Assembly (NCBI GenBank): GCA_037179385.1
Contig: CM074179.1
Coordinates: forward strand, 74,079,719 to 74,143,718
Source: Holothuria scabra
Taxonomy: Eukaryota > Echinodermata > Holothuroidea > Aspidochirotida > Holothuriidae
Length of the DNA stretch: 64,000 nucleotides
Reading direction: 5' to 3'
The notes under the pieces: model-generated
What the model was told of the DNA's origin: nothing
Database searches by the model: none
What the model saw: only the letters and a program-made list of their open reading frames with translations
Shown: one piece after another, positions 38,050 to 51,100 of the stretch
Numbering within the stretch: position 1 is the stretch's first letter
Layout: each line of letters opens with the position of its first letter
Made by a program: the position numbers and the translations under genes

Positions 38050-40925
38050 AGTTATATGACTAGTGTTTGTCATCACAAACTTTGCCGTTCGCTATTTCGG
38101 GATATCTAATCATGCTATTTTTATCGGGTCTCTGTATAAATTCAACGACTATTAAACCCTGTGAGAATTTATTAATTTAAAACCTTATTTGAACTTGCCT
38201 TTTCACCTAACAGACACTTGAATATGAGTCGGTGTAAGGTACCATTTAACAGTAGGTTAATAAGCCCCTTGAGGATTACAAACTGTGATTTATCTATCCA
38301 CAATTAGCCAAATTTCAAACAGTAGCCCTCCGTAATTTTCTGCTTTCCCACATCACGGCTGATTTTTTTTTTTGTTTCAAGTAGCAGAACAGTTGATATC
38401 CTTATCTTTGTATATGGTTGGGGAACTCCTATCTCTATTTGGTAATTGTTACTGGTCAATGGTCCCCGTCCAAATACATGATTTTGCGGGTATGAGGTTA
38501 ACATAGTACTAATAAATGCAACTGTTTTCAAATGTCACGTGAAACAAACTAAAACAACTAAAAGTACAGAAAATCTGAAAATAAATGTTTTGAAATTGTT
38601 TTAAATTAGTCAGTTTTTAACATCCGTCATTTCTAAAATCAAATATAACGGGTCTTAAACAAGTAGAGAGACGGAAAAATAAGTTACATTGTTTTAATTT
38701 TCCATTTTTAAAGTTTCAAACTGAAGTACTTTTCAATAAAGGCTTAAAGCTCTTCCGAATGCTTCAAAGTTTGTTTCAATATAGTAGGTTGATTTATTGC
38801 TAGGTTAGAAGCAAGGTAGGCATTTTATGTTATGTCGATTACTGCAACCTACGTGTGCGTGCGTAGCTTTGTAGGCTACATAATTTACCGGCTTCCCGAA
38901 CCAACCAAAATTCAAAGTTTCGCACGGTTCTTCAGAACACTTGTACATGTTTTTTCTGTTTATAATGTATGTAAAAACGAGCTTGGTTATGTTTTTCAAC
39001 CAAATGCATTTATATGCACAAGTATTCGTACTAACTTTAATGTTGGACTCTTAAAATATGCATATGGTTATTTTAAATACCAGCAGATTTCACAAGAATT
39101 GTGTACGAGCTCGATGAAATATAGTGTCCTCGATAATCTGATATCATGCAACCATTCCTAGTACAATCATACATTGCTCCAATTCATTTTCAATGAGCGA
39201 GTTGAACTGTGCCCTGTCAATGGGAACTATGTCGTTAAGTTGTGGCAAGCCCATACTGAGCATACACTACAGCACAATTGATTTGCAATGCAATCATTCT
39301 CACGTCATTATTACTCAGTCAAGTGCAGTAATCGTTTCCAGCAAAGCGAAGTAAGCAGAAGACAAAGTTGATGTTTTTGCTCGATATTGAAAGGTTTCGG
39401 GCATTTGTGGACCACGTTGTTTCATCTTCCAGTTCTTACTTCGTTTTTTATATCATTCGAAAATTATAGATATAGATCTAGCTTAAAGGACAAGAAGAGT
39501 CCCAAAAAACTTATTTTGGAGTAACTACAGCTAAATGTCACAGTATTATTCTTATTCTTTTTAAAAGAACTTCAAAATATTTATGACTTCATAATTGCAC
39601 ACGCAAGGCAAACCAAGCAATTACTACTAGTGATTTTCACATTTGAGGGAAAGAAATATTGTCACATGACTCTCAAGCACCAATCATGAAACAGGGCAGC
39701 CCACTGCACTTCGTTAAGTTCGGGTGACTGCGATTTCTCTCTGAAAAGACCTAAATTTGAGTTATTACAATTTGATCTGAAATGGATCTAAAGTATGGTG
39801 CATTGACGCCTTTCCACTCTGCGAAGCACATTGTTATCGTACGTTATAAAAAAGGACAAAAGAATTCAAAGTAATCGTGAAGGTGTTTTCATACCCACAC
39901 CGACCAATAACGCCAGCAAAATGAAAAGCAAAGCAAAGCAAATGACATACTTAATTGAAAAGTATCGCGAAACGTTCCCAGCTTTCACACATCCAACGAG
40001 TATACAATTTTTTTTTTTTGAAAATTGTTTTCAAATAAGAATTTTATTGGTTTTGTTTGATCGATAGTGGCGTGAAAGCACTTCTAAGGTCACCGTACTT
40101 AACGTTTTCTTCAATAGATAGAAGAACAAATATCAGCTGTCTGGCTTTATAGTAATTTGGGAAACATTAAATGTACGAGAGTCGATCGACCACCTGGCTC
40201 GTATTAATTATAGAAAATAATATAACGAATCTCGAAAAATAATACATAAAGCGATAAAATATTTAAATTAATCCATGTTAGTGTACTACAATGTTTAAGA
40301 TCTACAATCAAGCCGCAAGTATCATATCAATGCCATATTGACTGAAATGGTACAGAAAAAAATCCTCGGTGTCTGTCTTTTTTTTTCTTTTTTTTTTTTG
40401 ACGTCAAACCAGCTGGAATTCTCAGTAAACGGTGACAAAATTCGTTCAAAAAGTGTTCTTGCTCCATCACTGAAAATAGCCCCCATACGCCTATGTGCAT
40501 AAATATCAAAACCGATTTGTGCTTGCCTGGTAAATATTCTGTCATTACAAAAAGTTAATTTAGTTCTTCGCGCACTGCTTTAAATCTATTATCCAAGATG
40601 GAAGTTTCAAGCTGTAGAACCTTAAACTGCAATGCGGCACAGTTTCAGTAGGCTTAATTTGTCCTAAAGTCCTAAAGTGAAAACGTTTGAAACAAACGTA
40701 ATGTTTTGCTCTAAATATTACATTGAAAGTAAAAGATAGCTCTCTTTTCTCACCATTTTTTACTTAGCATTGTTTAAAATGGTGTTAAATTGCCTTACAT
40801 GCATGACTTTCCTATTTTTTCCTGAAACCCAATGTATCGTTCACGTGACTGATACTGTTACCTGTAAAGCTTTTTTCAATAAATTTCAATGCAGTGCTTA
40901 CTTTGCACTTGCATTTTCTAAATAC
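38050..40925. other. probable intron, no gene recognised
   Basis: The longest ORF (38832-39161) has no domain I recognise. Poly-T runs lie near 40010 and 40380-40400. No transposon ends were seen. Confidence 0.45.
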
Positions 40926-40940
40926 TATCTCAATTTACAG

Positions 40941-40997
40941 CTGTACCAGCCGCTGACAATCCCGGAAAATGGAGTTAAAGAGAACATTCAAAAAGTT
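40941..40997 (+). CDS. candidate juxtamembrane exon (LYQPLTIPENGVKENIQK)
   Basis: A clear acceptor (ATCTCAATTTACAG) precedes the only open frame, LYQPLTIPENGVKENIQK, hydrophilic and Tyr-containing as in receptor kinase juxtamembrane regions. The donor is weak (GTTTGA). Its phase 0 end does not fit the exon at 42030, which needs two bases, unless a tiny exon lies between (for example 11 nt after ATGCAG near 41271). Speculative. Confidence 0.3.
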
Positions 40998-42029
40998 TGA
41001 TTTAAATAAATTTACACAAATGTTCACTTGGAAATAAGAATAAAGAATTTAATTGGCTACACCTCAGATTGACTACGTTCTTGCAAAGAACTTATGTAAC
41101 AGGATCTTAAAAATGGAGAAAAACACCGATTTCAGTAATTCGTTCATTCTAGAAAAAAAAAATCACAAAAATTTAAATAATGTAAACAAATGATTTATTT
41201 CTACCGCTTCTTAAGAGTAACTAAGAGTTCATAAAATAACTCCACCTTTTTTAACTAATCATGCAGAAGTGGGTTGGGTAATTCCTGTTAAAAGTTTCAG
41301 AAACCAGGGTCGTCGTTTTTTTTTTTTTTCTTCTTTTTTTTAAAGACAATTTGGACCAAATTAAAATATCAAGCCAAAAACAAGATTAATGGTTAAGGAT
41401 GGTATCTAAAAAATCAAGGAGATGTGTCAGTTATCTTTCATTTCCTAAAAATCCACATATCATTCATCATAAAACGAGTTTTAAGCTGATCGTTCCTTAT
41501 TAACCACAATCGAAATCCGAACAGCTGCTTAGCGGCACTATTCTGAAACATGACTGGACAAGCACAATTTTTTTAACTGGAGTCCGACCTACAGTTGGCG
41601 TGTCAAGCATACGTATAACCGAAAAAGAAGTTTTGGAGTTTTGGTAAAAAACAAATCGGAAATCACAGGAAATGGCAATCCTTACCACCTTTTTGTTGTT
41701 TTTTATTTGTTTATTTATACCTGACTTAACCACTTAAAATTAATGTCGCCTAATCAAAGTACATTTATTTTGGAGTCATAATATGAATCGGGAAGATTCG
41801 TGGACGAGGAATCCTTCGGGGACAACACTCGTACTAGTGGATTAACCGTTTGTTATACATGAAAAATCCGAACCAAAAAATACTCCTGTGGCAAAGACAC
41901 CTTTCATAAAATAACATCAGGGCTCCTACGGCAAAACAAGACAGTGTCAAAAATAATTGTAACAATAATAATGGTAATCATAATGATATGTGCTGTTAAT
42001 GATTCGAAAAGATTTCCCTTTTTATCCAG

Positions 42030-42118
42030 ACTTGACCACTATGTGGCAAAGAGGATTCATCGCTGTATACCAAGCTCCCTGCCCCGAGATGCGATTATGG
42101 TATCAGAAAACGTGTCGC
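42030..42118 (+). CDS. pseudokinase exon: start of kinase domain
   Basis: Strong acceptor (CTTTTTATCCAG) and donor (GTAAGT). Reads [20 protein letters not shown] and then AIMVSENVS. The PRDAI...E pattern is the usual entry to a receptor tyrosine kinase domain. Enters with two bases from the previous exon, leaves one. Confidence 0.85.
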
Positions 42119-45100
42119 GTAAGTACTAAAATTGTGTGATATAATGTCCCTTGTGCTCTGTCACTTCAGATGCATTGGCTTTAGTAAATTGGAGCAATAA
42201 TTAGAATTGTAATATAAGTCACCGTTACCCGGGACTCTTTATTTGACTCAATCAAATCTTCATAGCTGAAAACTCTCCAGGGGCGCAAATCCCGGGGGAG
42301 CAAGGGGGGCCTTCTCCCCCTCAAGTGAAAAAGTGGGGGGCAAATCGTAATTTGCCCCCCCCCCCAAATTTGAGTAGACCCCAAAAATACGGTCACCTTT
42401 TTCCAGTCTTTTTCGTTCAAAACAGTTTTTCTGAAGCTTCGGAAATGTTAGAACACAAGAGCTTCCGGGGGCTTCTCCCCCTGGACACCCACAAGGGCTT
42501 TGCCCCTGGATCCCACCAGGGACCCTTTGGGACTTCGCGCTTCGCGCTCGCAGTGCCCGCCACGCATGCACAGTTTAATACTCATGGGCACATCATAAGC
42601 ATTTTCGCCTCCCCCCCCCCCCCCCCACTCTCAAACAGAGATTTCCGCCCCTGAACCTCACATATTTAAACTGAGAACAGGTGCATAATTCCCGACTAGC
42701 CTACCGATTTTAAAAACGTTTTTTATTTTCCTCGATAATATGCGCCCTCTCTAAATTGTTCGCTCTCCATTTTGTTAATATTCATTCCAACGCAGACAGT
42801 TTGCAAATGAGCTACCTATGTCTCGACTCTCGATTTCACAGTCTTACGTCAATCAACGTTAAAATTAAAAGTTTCACTGAATCTTGCACAGCAATCTGCG
42901 GAAGAGTGCATGGTACCTCTGATTTTTTTAAATGTTATAGACAGATCTGAAATTTCGTTCCAGTCCCCAAATCATCCTAATGTTTGAAATCATCAATGAT
43001 GTCTTATCTGTTTCCTCCACTGTTAAATAAATTTCCCGAAAGGGCACTGCAGCAAACTTAAGAAAATTTGTTACTATCTTGCCTCTCAACAAAGTCTGGG
43101 TAATGCTTATTTATTTTCCGTCCTCCCCCTAACCTAGCGTTGAGCTGAAAGCCAGATACAGTGGGGAAAAAAAACTCACCCCTCTCATAAGCGTCTTGAA
43201 GTTAGCAGTATATTCATTTCAAATTATAGTTTTCAAGCAGTCGGTGCGATTTGCTGATGACAGAAGTGGATGTTTAGATGGCGCTGTTTCAGAAACTGTT
43301 CTTGTAATGTGTCAATTTTACGATTAGATCATTTTAACGGTTGTTCTTACGATGAAGCCGCGGAATTGCGGTTATGACACAATAAATTCTTGTAACAAAA
43401 ATCCCCAGACAGCACATAACATCGACATCATTGCTGAGCTAGTGTTAAAGGTAGCAACGAACAAAGAGACGATACCATTGGCGTAACAGGACTGACGACG
43501 ATCACCTATGAAGATACATTATGGGTACAAATGGGAGTAGTTCAAGTTTGAGGCAATTAATATGCTCAATAGTTTACCACCTCCCCTGCATTATTGTTTA
43601 TTCTTCTTACGCTTCACCAGACTTAGGCCTTCACTTAACGGTACCTTACTACGGACCGCTACGGCCCACCTTACTGACTGAAAAAAATGTGACGATGTTT
43701 TTGGCTATACTGGCTCGTTGTTCCTTTTTACATATAAAATCTTTCAGAAAGGAGCAACAATTTTTCCAACAAAATGGTCGAAAAGGCCAAGCACAGTACT
43801 GAAAGATAAAAAAAAAATCGTTCAAAATTGTGGCGGTAGTAGACGGAGAGGGAGGGGCCATCGATTATTGAAAATTTGCCCCATAAAACTGGTTTCTAAC
43901 GATTCCAAATTTTGTGACGTCACAAGATGTGGGGAGTGCCCCAAAATGGCATGTCTATTCACGTTCAAAACCACACGGTTTGCACCAAAGCGTGGATTCA
44001 AATAAAATATCTTCTTCTTCTACTGATAAGCAATATAACACAAAGCTCTTAGAAACACGTACATATTCGTGTAGAAATATTTGTGGCTACAAGTAGAAGT
44101 CTCTAAATTATGTAAACATCCTTTGCCCTATAAACACAAACCCCATAAATAAATAATTTTCCAACCCCCAAATGGGGTATGCCCAATCAAAAAGTATTCA
44201 CTGCATATTTATTATTAATTTGAACATACACTTATCTAGTTTAGTTAAGATTAGTGTACCAGTCTGAAACACGACCCTAATACTTTGAATTCATACGACA
44301 AGAACGCGCCGCAATAAATGTACCATACTCCCTCACACGTACTGTGACGCCGTATTAAAAGGATATTATGATCTCAAATTTTCGATATGCCCAAGTTAGG
44401 TCAGTTAGGGGCTGCAAACCCTGGAAAAAATATCTCGACCAAATCCCTACGTTCCGACAGTTCCAGAACTGTACCAATAATTTTATCTATGACTGTACGT
44501 CAACCAACCAATAATAAATAATATACTAATCTATTGAAAATAAAGCATGACGATTTGGTCACGGTAAAAATATACACTAGATTTCCTTCCTTGCCCAATT
44601 ACACAATTTGATGATTGACAGACAGTTATACTCCATGAAGGCATTTAATCTAAGCCAAGAAACAAATCCGTTGTTATTTAAAAAGACTATATTGAAGAAA
44701 ATTTAAGGGAATCGGCACTGCAGTGGCTCTCAAAAGTTTACCATTGACCGCTTTATGAGCGACCACTATACCGTACTGCATTAAGGGTTGTGGCAAGTTA
44801 GGGCGCGCGAATCGCGCGGAAAATGTTGCCTTTGTTAAACTAATAATTACAAATATGGAGCTTTTATTAGGAAGAATTCCGAATTTTATGAAAGAAAAGT
44901 TGGGAAAACCGCACAGTATTTGACTGTTGTCTAAAATGGCAAATTTTCGAATTTTGAGACTTGAGTCACTTTCCGAGCCAGGGAGCAATCGCCCCAACTG
45001 CCTCCTGTATGATAGCTACGTCACTGCTCTGCAATATTGAACATTGATCACATTTTGACACTTCAATAACTAAAGAATCCATGTCAGACTACTCAACTGA

Positions 45101-48100
45101 CAGTGTTGAAAGGTATCTTATGACCCAAACAACAAGCCCAGTTGGGCCCCGACTGGGTTCCATGCAGCTGGGCCACTTAGGCAAATTATTGCACTTACAT
45201 TATCTATTTAATTTTTTTGTAGACGAGTCTATGAAGAGTGTGGAACTAACGGAAACCTGCAGATGGAAGGCACTTCTATATCCTTTGGCAAATGTAAATT
45301 GAATTATTTATTTTAAGATACAAAGAATAACTTATGATGAGATATCACTAAAACATTAGGATAAACGACTATTGGCTACACCAAAGGAAAGAACATATTT
45401 AATATTCAACAACTGTGCTCCTCTAATATTTTCCTTAAAGACTTGGTTCTCTCAAGAAATAAAAGTATCCTGATGAATACTAGAGTAGACGTATTTTTGT
45501 GGAACTATTCTTAATTGCTTTCATATTACAACTGGTCAGTAATCATTCCTATTCATAAGATTGGCATTTATTCTGTCTTTCCACATATGGTCACAGCCAG
45601 GCAAGGTAACGCTACTGTAGAAGTGTTAAATGAAGGTCTCCTGAGAAGAGATTGCGTCATTTTATTATCAAGTCTACCGAGTGGAGGCCAAATGAAATAC
45701 TGGACTGCTGTTTTTTCTACCGATGACTTAAACAAATCTATTTTTGTTGCTAAAACTTTATCAGGTATATAAATCATGCATTATATTTTGCAGCTGGTCT
45801 AGTAAAATTATCTGAAATTCCACAGTGGTGTCAAATAAAAGTTATTGCATTCATTACATGATAGAAAGTGAAAACCTGGTCTGTTCATTTTAATAATGTG
45901 GACACCCAGGACAGGCGTCTCGAAGAGATGGGGATTTAGGCATGGGGTCAACTCCTTGGCCTAGTTTGAAGAAAAATTGCGAAACTATGTTACATGTTAG
46001 GTATACAACAGTTTTTACCATTTTTTATTTAAGAACCTCAAAATAAAAGCAAACAAACAAATTACGGTGCTACTACTTCCACTTAAAGGAGCAGGTTAGT
46101 CGCCAAAGAAGAAATTCTTGGTCCCTCCGACTTCGTTACGTCACATCCTCTTCTAGGTTTGTCGATTTATTCCAATACAGATACTTGTCAACGACATGCA
46201 TGCAGTGTGTCTGATGAAATAGAACAAGTAGTTGTTACTGTTGTTAAATGTACGTTCGCCTTATTCGGGCTAAAGTTAGGGCCTAGCCTAAGTCTTAAAC
46301 GACTCATTGACCGAATAAAAGCAGTTTCAATACCTCCAAAATCGACAATGATGTTCTGATCCTCCTGAAGATGATGTGTCATGCTATCTCACTGGAACGT
46401 GCAAAGATAACATCATATACACGGACGTGCGTTGTGAGTTTTGTATAGGGCCTACTTACTGCCTGGGTAAATGCCAGTGGAAACGATTGTAAATTGCCGG
46501 TGCCAGAAGAAAAAGTAACGGACTGGAAATCAAAAGAACAAATTGTACAATATCTTGCAAGTATCCCAATGAATTACATACTGATATAAGAGTAATATTG
46601 CACAATTTATCTTCAAAATCAATTTAAATGACAAATATAAAGCATATTTGGACCTACAGTTTTGAAATTAGTCCAGCACTAAGGGTAATCAGCTCGTTTG
46701 AAAAAAAAATGCGCTTCTTTGGAAATACGCCACTAGCCAGCTCTTTTAAATTCCTCCCTCAAGTCAAGCTCAAAACAAAATCCTCCTATGAAAAAATCCA
46801 GACAATGCGCCTGAGAAGAAGTTTTTATGTCATACTATCCTCTACCATTTTAAAAGAAAAATGGACTTACGGAGAAAGCACTTGTTAAGATGCATTACTT
46901 AGAAATACTATAATTTATGTTTTCAGACTCTGCTCATTTGAAAGATCTTTACAACTTTCTAAAAATCGCAAAGCAGCTTCAAGTTTTGACACCACACAAG
47001 AATATGGTAGATATTCTCAGAAACGACGACACTGAAGGTAACGATGGAGTATTTAGACTCTTGAGTTTGATTTTGCCAGAAAATTGCTTTGTCTGGACCA
47101 TTAAGAGTTATAAAACCGGTAGCTTTGGAAAAAACCAGCACGCCTGTACAGGAAAGATTCTTTCTGATTCAGCTATACTACCGCGCGTTTTTATTGCACA
47201 TTTTACCCGCCCTACCAAGAGATCTACCGTACCAAATGTTTCATTCTATCTTTACGAAGAAACGTTTTACCAGGGAGGTGTTACTAGATGGAGATCCTTC
47301 CAAATCTTTTATTTATGCTTATCCAATTAGAATGATCTCAAAGTGGAGACTAAATCCTGTAGTTGGGGATTATTTAACTAACAGACATTGAGATTCTTTG
47401 TTTAATACCCCGGCAACCTCATTTATACATACGGCGACTCTTGGATCTATACTTTTATGTACAAGTAGTTGGCGACAGAAGGTGCCGAACACTGTTTTTT
47501 AGACGACTGGCTATAGCTAATGATCAAAATAATCCTGGCTATAGCCCAACTCTCATAAATTATGCTAATGAGCAAAGAGGAGTTAGACTAAACATTGCTA
47601 TCACATTTTTATTTATGCTCGCATTCACCCACATATTTTAAAAGGCACACCCAGATAGAGAATTAAAGAAAAAATACAGGGAAAAAGACAAGTAGGTTGT
47701 AATCCGCGTTCAAACGCGTCCAAACAGTCAAAGTAATTTACATCTTTAAAGATCCAATCCTCTCACCCCAAACTACAATTTTTGTAGGGGTTTAAAGATA
47801 TTCTCAACTGGCTAGGTTCTTTGATTGACATCTAGTTCAAACAATGCAAAGTTTCATTGCTCATATCCGTACGCTGCCTGTGCTGTACTGAGAGTGTTTT
47901 GATAACACATTGGGGTCTTGTATTCTCACCCTGAAGCAATAAAATGAGGATAATTGTGTCTGGATGAGGATAAATTTTAAACAGTTGTAGAAGCGGCTCA
48001 AGCAAGTAGGTTGGGAGAATTATAACTCTTTGGGGTGAGAGGATCAGACCTTTAAGCGGCTGGCAATATTAAGGCAAAAGAAAAATTTCCCGATGTGCTG

Positions 48101-51100
48101 TTCGTCACCAAGCAGATCACTTATGAGGCTTAATCTTAGTTCGAAACACCTGTTAGGCATATTGACTCAAAGAACAACACACAAAAGAGATTAGTGTCGG
48201 CAACTAGGGCTTAAAAGAAAAGGTTCCCGAAGGATCTCCATTAAATAACACCTCCCTGGTTTTAAAATCTTTCTCTTCTCACCGGTCTAATGCATTATCT
48301 TACAAAAAGTCCCATCTTCCTTTAGGTAAACTTAATGGTAGATAATATCTGAAAGCTACCCAAGATTTTCACCTTGGGGGGAGTTCTTGTCCACTTGGAA
48401 ACTTCCTAAGCTTGGTTTTGCTATTCACATCAATGTGACAAGCAGTTCCTTGTGCAGTCCTGTACCTATATCATTGCCTCAAGTAATGTCCTGTTGAAAA
48501 TTTCAAGACTATGATATAGTGTAATCCTAGCACTCTCTCTGAATTTTATATAAGCTACTCTGCATCCTTTTTGAATTTTCAAATGATTGCATCAATCGAG
48601 GAGCATTGACGAACTGAGAATTTCTATATTCTCATATTTAAAATGGTTTTTTTTTTTTTTTTTGTGATGAAAACATTGCTGGGGGGGGGGGGGGTTAAAC
48701 AAGTCTTTTCTTAGTTTCTTTTCTCTTAACTATTTTATTCTTATGTTTATATTTAAAGTTCCTTGCTTCGTGTATCATCATTTCGAAGAAGGGGGAACAC
48801 TTCGTGATTTCATGCTGAAAAGCTTTGATAGGAGACGGGAGTCAGAGTTACAATCTGGAGTTAAAGATATGGCACATCGGCCGTTTAAAGAGCGAAAACT
48901 TCAACTGATAAGATTTGCCTTAGACGTCGCAAACGGAATGAAGTTTCTTAGAAGAAACAATGTAATTTCTGTTTTAAGTCTTACAAAGAGCACAAGCAGT
49001 CGCACAAACTTTTTTTTAAAGCAACAGCTAAATTTAGCAATTTTCTTTTAAGTTCTCTTTAAAGAGAGAAGTATCTTTCATTAGATTTTAGGAATTCAAT
49101 GTTGCAAATTCAAGATAAGTGAAGCAGTTTATCCTTGCAAATTTCACATATGGGTTGAAAAAATATTGTCACTTGACCCTCAAGACATAGCAGTTTTCTT
49201 CAGTAATGCATGTCGAGTGACTGCATTTCGCATGTAATGAATAAGCTCGACAATCGTACACATGCTTTGTCGGAAAGAATTCACATTTAAACCTAATCGT
49301 TATTAATTAATCAAGAATTACACTGTTTAAAAAGACCATTTCGGTATGACCAATATCCAAGGAGTTGTCCTAGGCTCAATTGTTTACTTGTTTAGTAAAA
49401 TTATACTAGGATATTACCTTTAGTGTTTATTGTTTTTGAAGTTTTGTCATCCGGGTATCTGTTCCAGAAAAGTTCTCCTCAGTCGAAATGGAACATGCAA
49501 GCTCTATGACTTTGTTCCTGAAGAAATTGCCCAGAACAGAATGATAAGCTTTTTGGAAAAGGTATGCCACTGCTAATAAAGATTGAATTAAATAAAAGTT
49601 CTTCCAAAATGGTTTTTCCATAATTGTTGGGTGAAATCATTACTACAAGAAGATCTGTTACGCTAGATGAAATATCGCTGTAGTTTGTCTCTCTGATACT
49701 TGTTGGTGGCCATCATACTCGAAGCCAAGATGGTTTTCTTTCAAAGGTGTTTTCGAATGTGATATCATTGAACTTGATCTAATGAAGGAATGACCCATCT
49801 CCGACTTGTAGAAATGGTTGCTGAAATCTCGAGCTTGGGTCATTATGTGTTTTAACCTCAGGAATCACTTGTACACTACGCACGTGGTGGCATTTATTTA
49901 TATTATACAGCATCTGTGCAAACGTCATGAAAAGGGGTTGTATGAGAAGTTGCAAACAAATTTATATTTTGATGATAATATGTTAAAATTGTGAGTTATG
50001 ATTTTGGCCAAATATTCCACATTTTTCAATTAGCTTAAAGAATAAGGAAGAACATGCAGTTTCGAAAAGGATATTCGAAACCAATTTTGAATCACTCCAT
50101 AAAAAATCCCTTGGAATGATTTATTTTCATCACTTGCAAATGCTTTAATCCAAATTTAGATAATTAGGTCTTTAATTTTATTCTATGTACAAAAACGAAA
50201 TGTCCTCCACTCGCCTGGTTACCGCCGGAATCTATCTTTCTCCGCCGGTACTCATGGAAGGCCGATGTATGGTCGTTCGCCGTTGTTGTGTGGGAAATAT
50301 TCTCCTTAGGTAAGACCTGTGTATTTGAGTGTATTTAAAATACCAGAGACTATTTGAATAGAATATTCCACACTGAATTCGTAATGCATTAGGACTTAAG
50401 ACTATGAAGAGTTTTGATATCACATATACTCTTATGTATTTCGACGACAACATAGTTACACTAGGCTTACATTTCCGATATAATATCAAAGTGAAATGTT
50501 AATCACAAATTAAAAATATATATCAACAGTTTTAATTGGTCGGCTATTTTTGAAACTCTTTTATAATATGCAGGTCAAACTCCATACGAAGGTTTGTCCA
50601 CAGAAGAAATTAAAACGGAAATAAGATGTGACAGGTGTCTCAGTCAGCCCATGTGTTGCCCCGGGGGAGTATAAGTAAATTTCACTGGTAACATATTTCA
50701 CTGTATCTTGCACGTAGCATCATTTAACAAACTGAATGTTAGTTAAACTACCAAAATGTACTCTACTGAGTGGCGTAACGTAAATATGGTCATATGGCGA
50801 CCGCCCCTATAGACCAATATTTCCTGCTAGTGCCCTTTTAGTGTTCTTGGGATGATACGTAGTTCCCCCTTTTGCTAAGTGTTTCAATACATACATAAAC
50901 TTCGTCGAGTGTCGAATGAAGAATATCTCTAGGAGGGGTTGGTTTCTAAAAAACTTTGAAATGAGGAAGGTATTTTAAATGCAGGCTACATGCTTTGGTG
51001 AAACTTGAAGGCAATGAGAATCATAAAATAAGTAAATGTAATTTTGGTAATTTGCCTTAGAGTGCCCCAAAGGAAGAAGGTCCATACTAGGCTAGGAGGC

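Noticed and set aside
38832..39161. 109-codon ORF with hydrophobic parts
   Set aside because: No domain, no splice or homology support. A length like this is expected by chance in this composition.
48961..49051. Kinase ORF continuing as [13 protein letters not shown] after 48961
   Set aside because: A GTAATT donor falls after the AAT codon, and the next exon at 49442 continues the kinase alignment (FCHPG) in frame, so this tail is intron.
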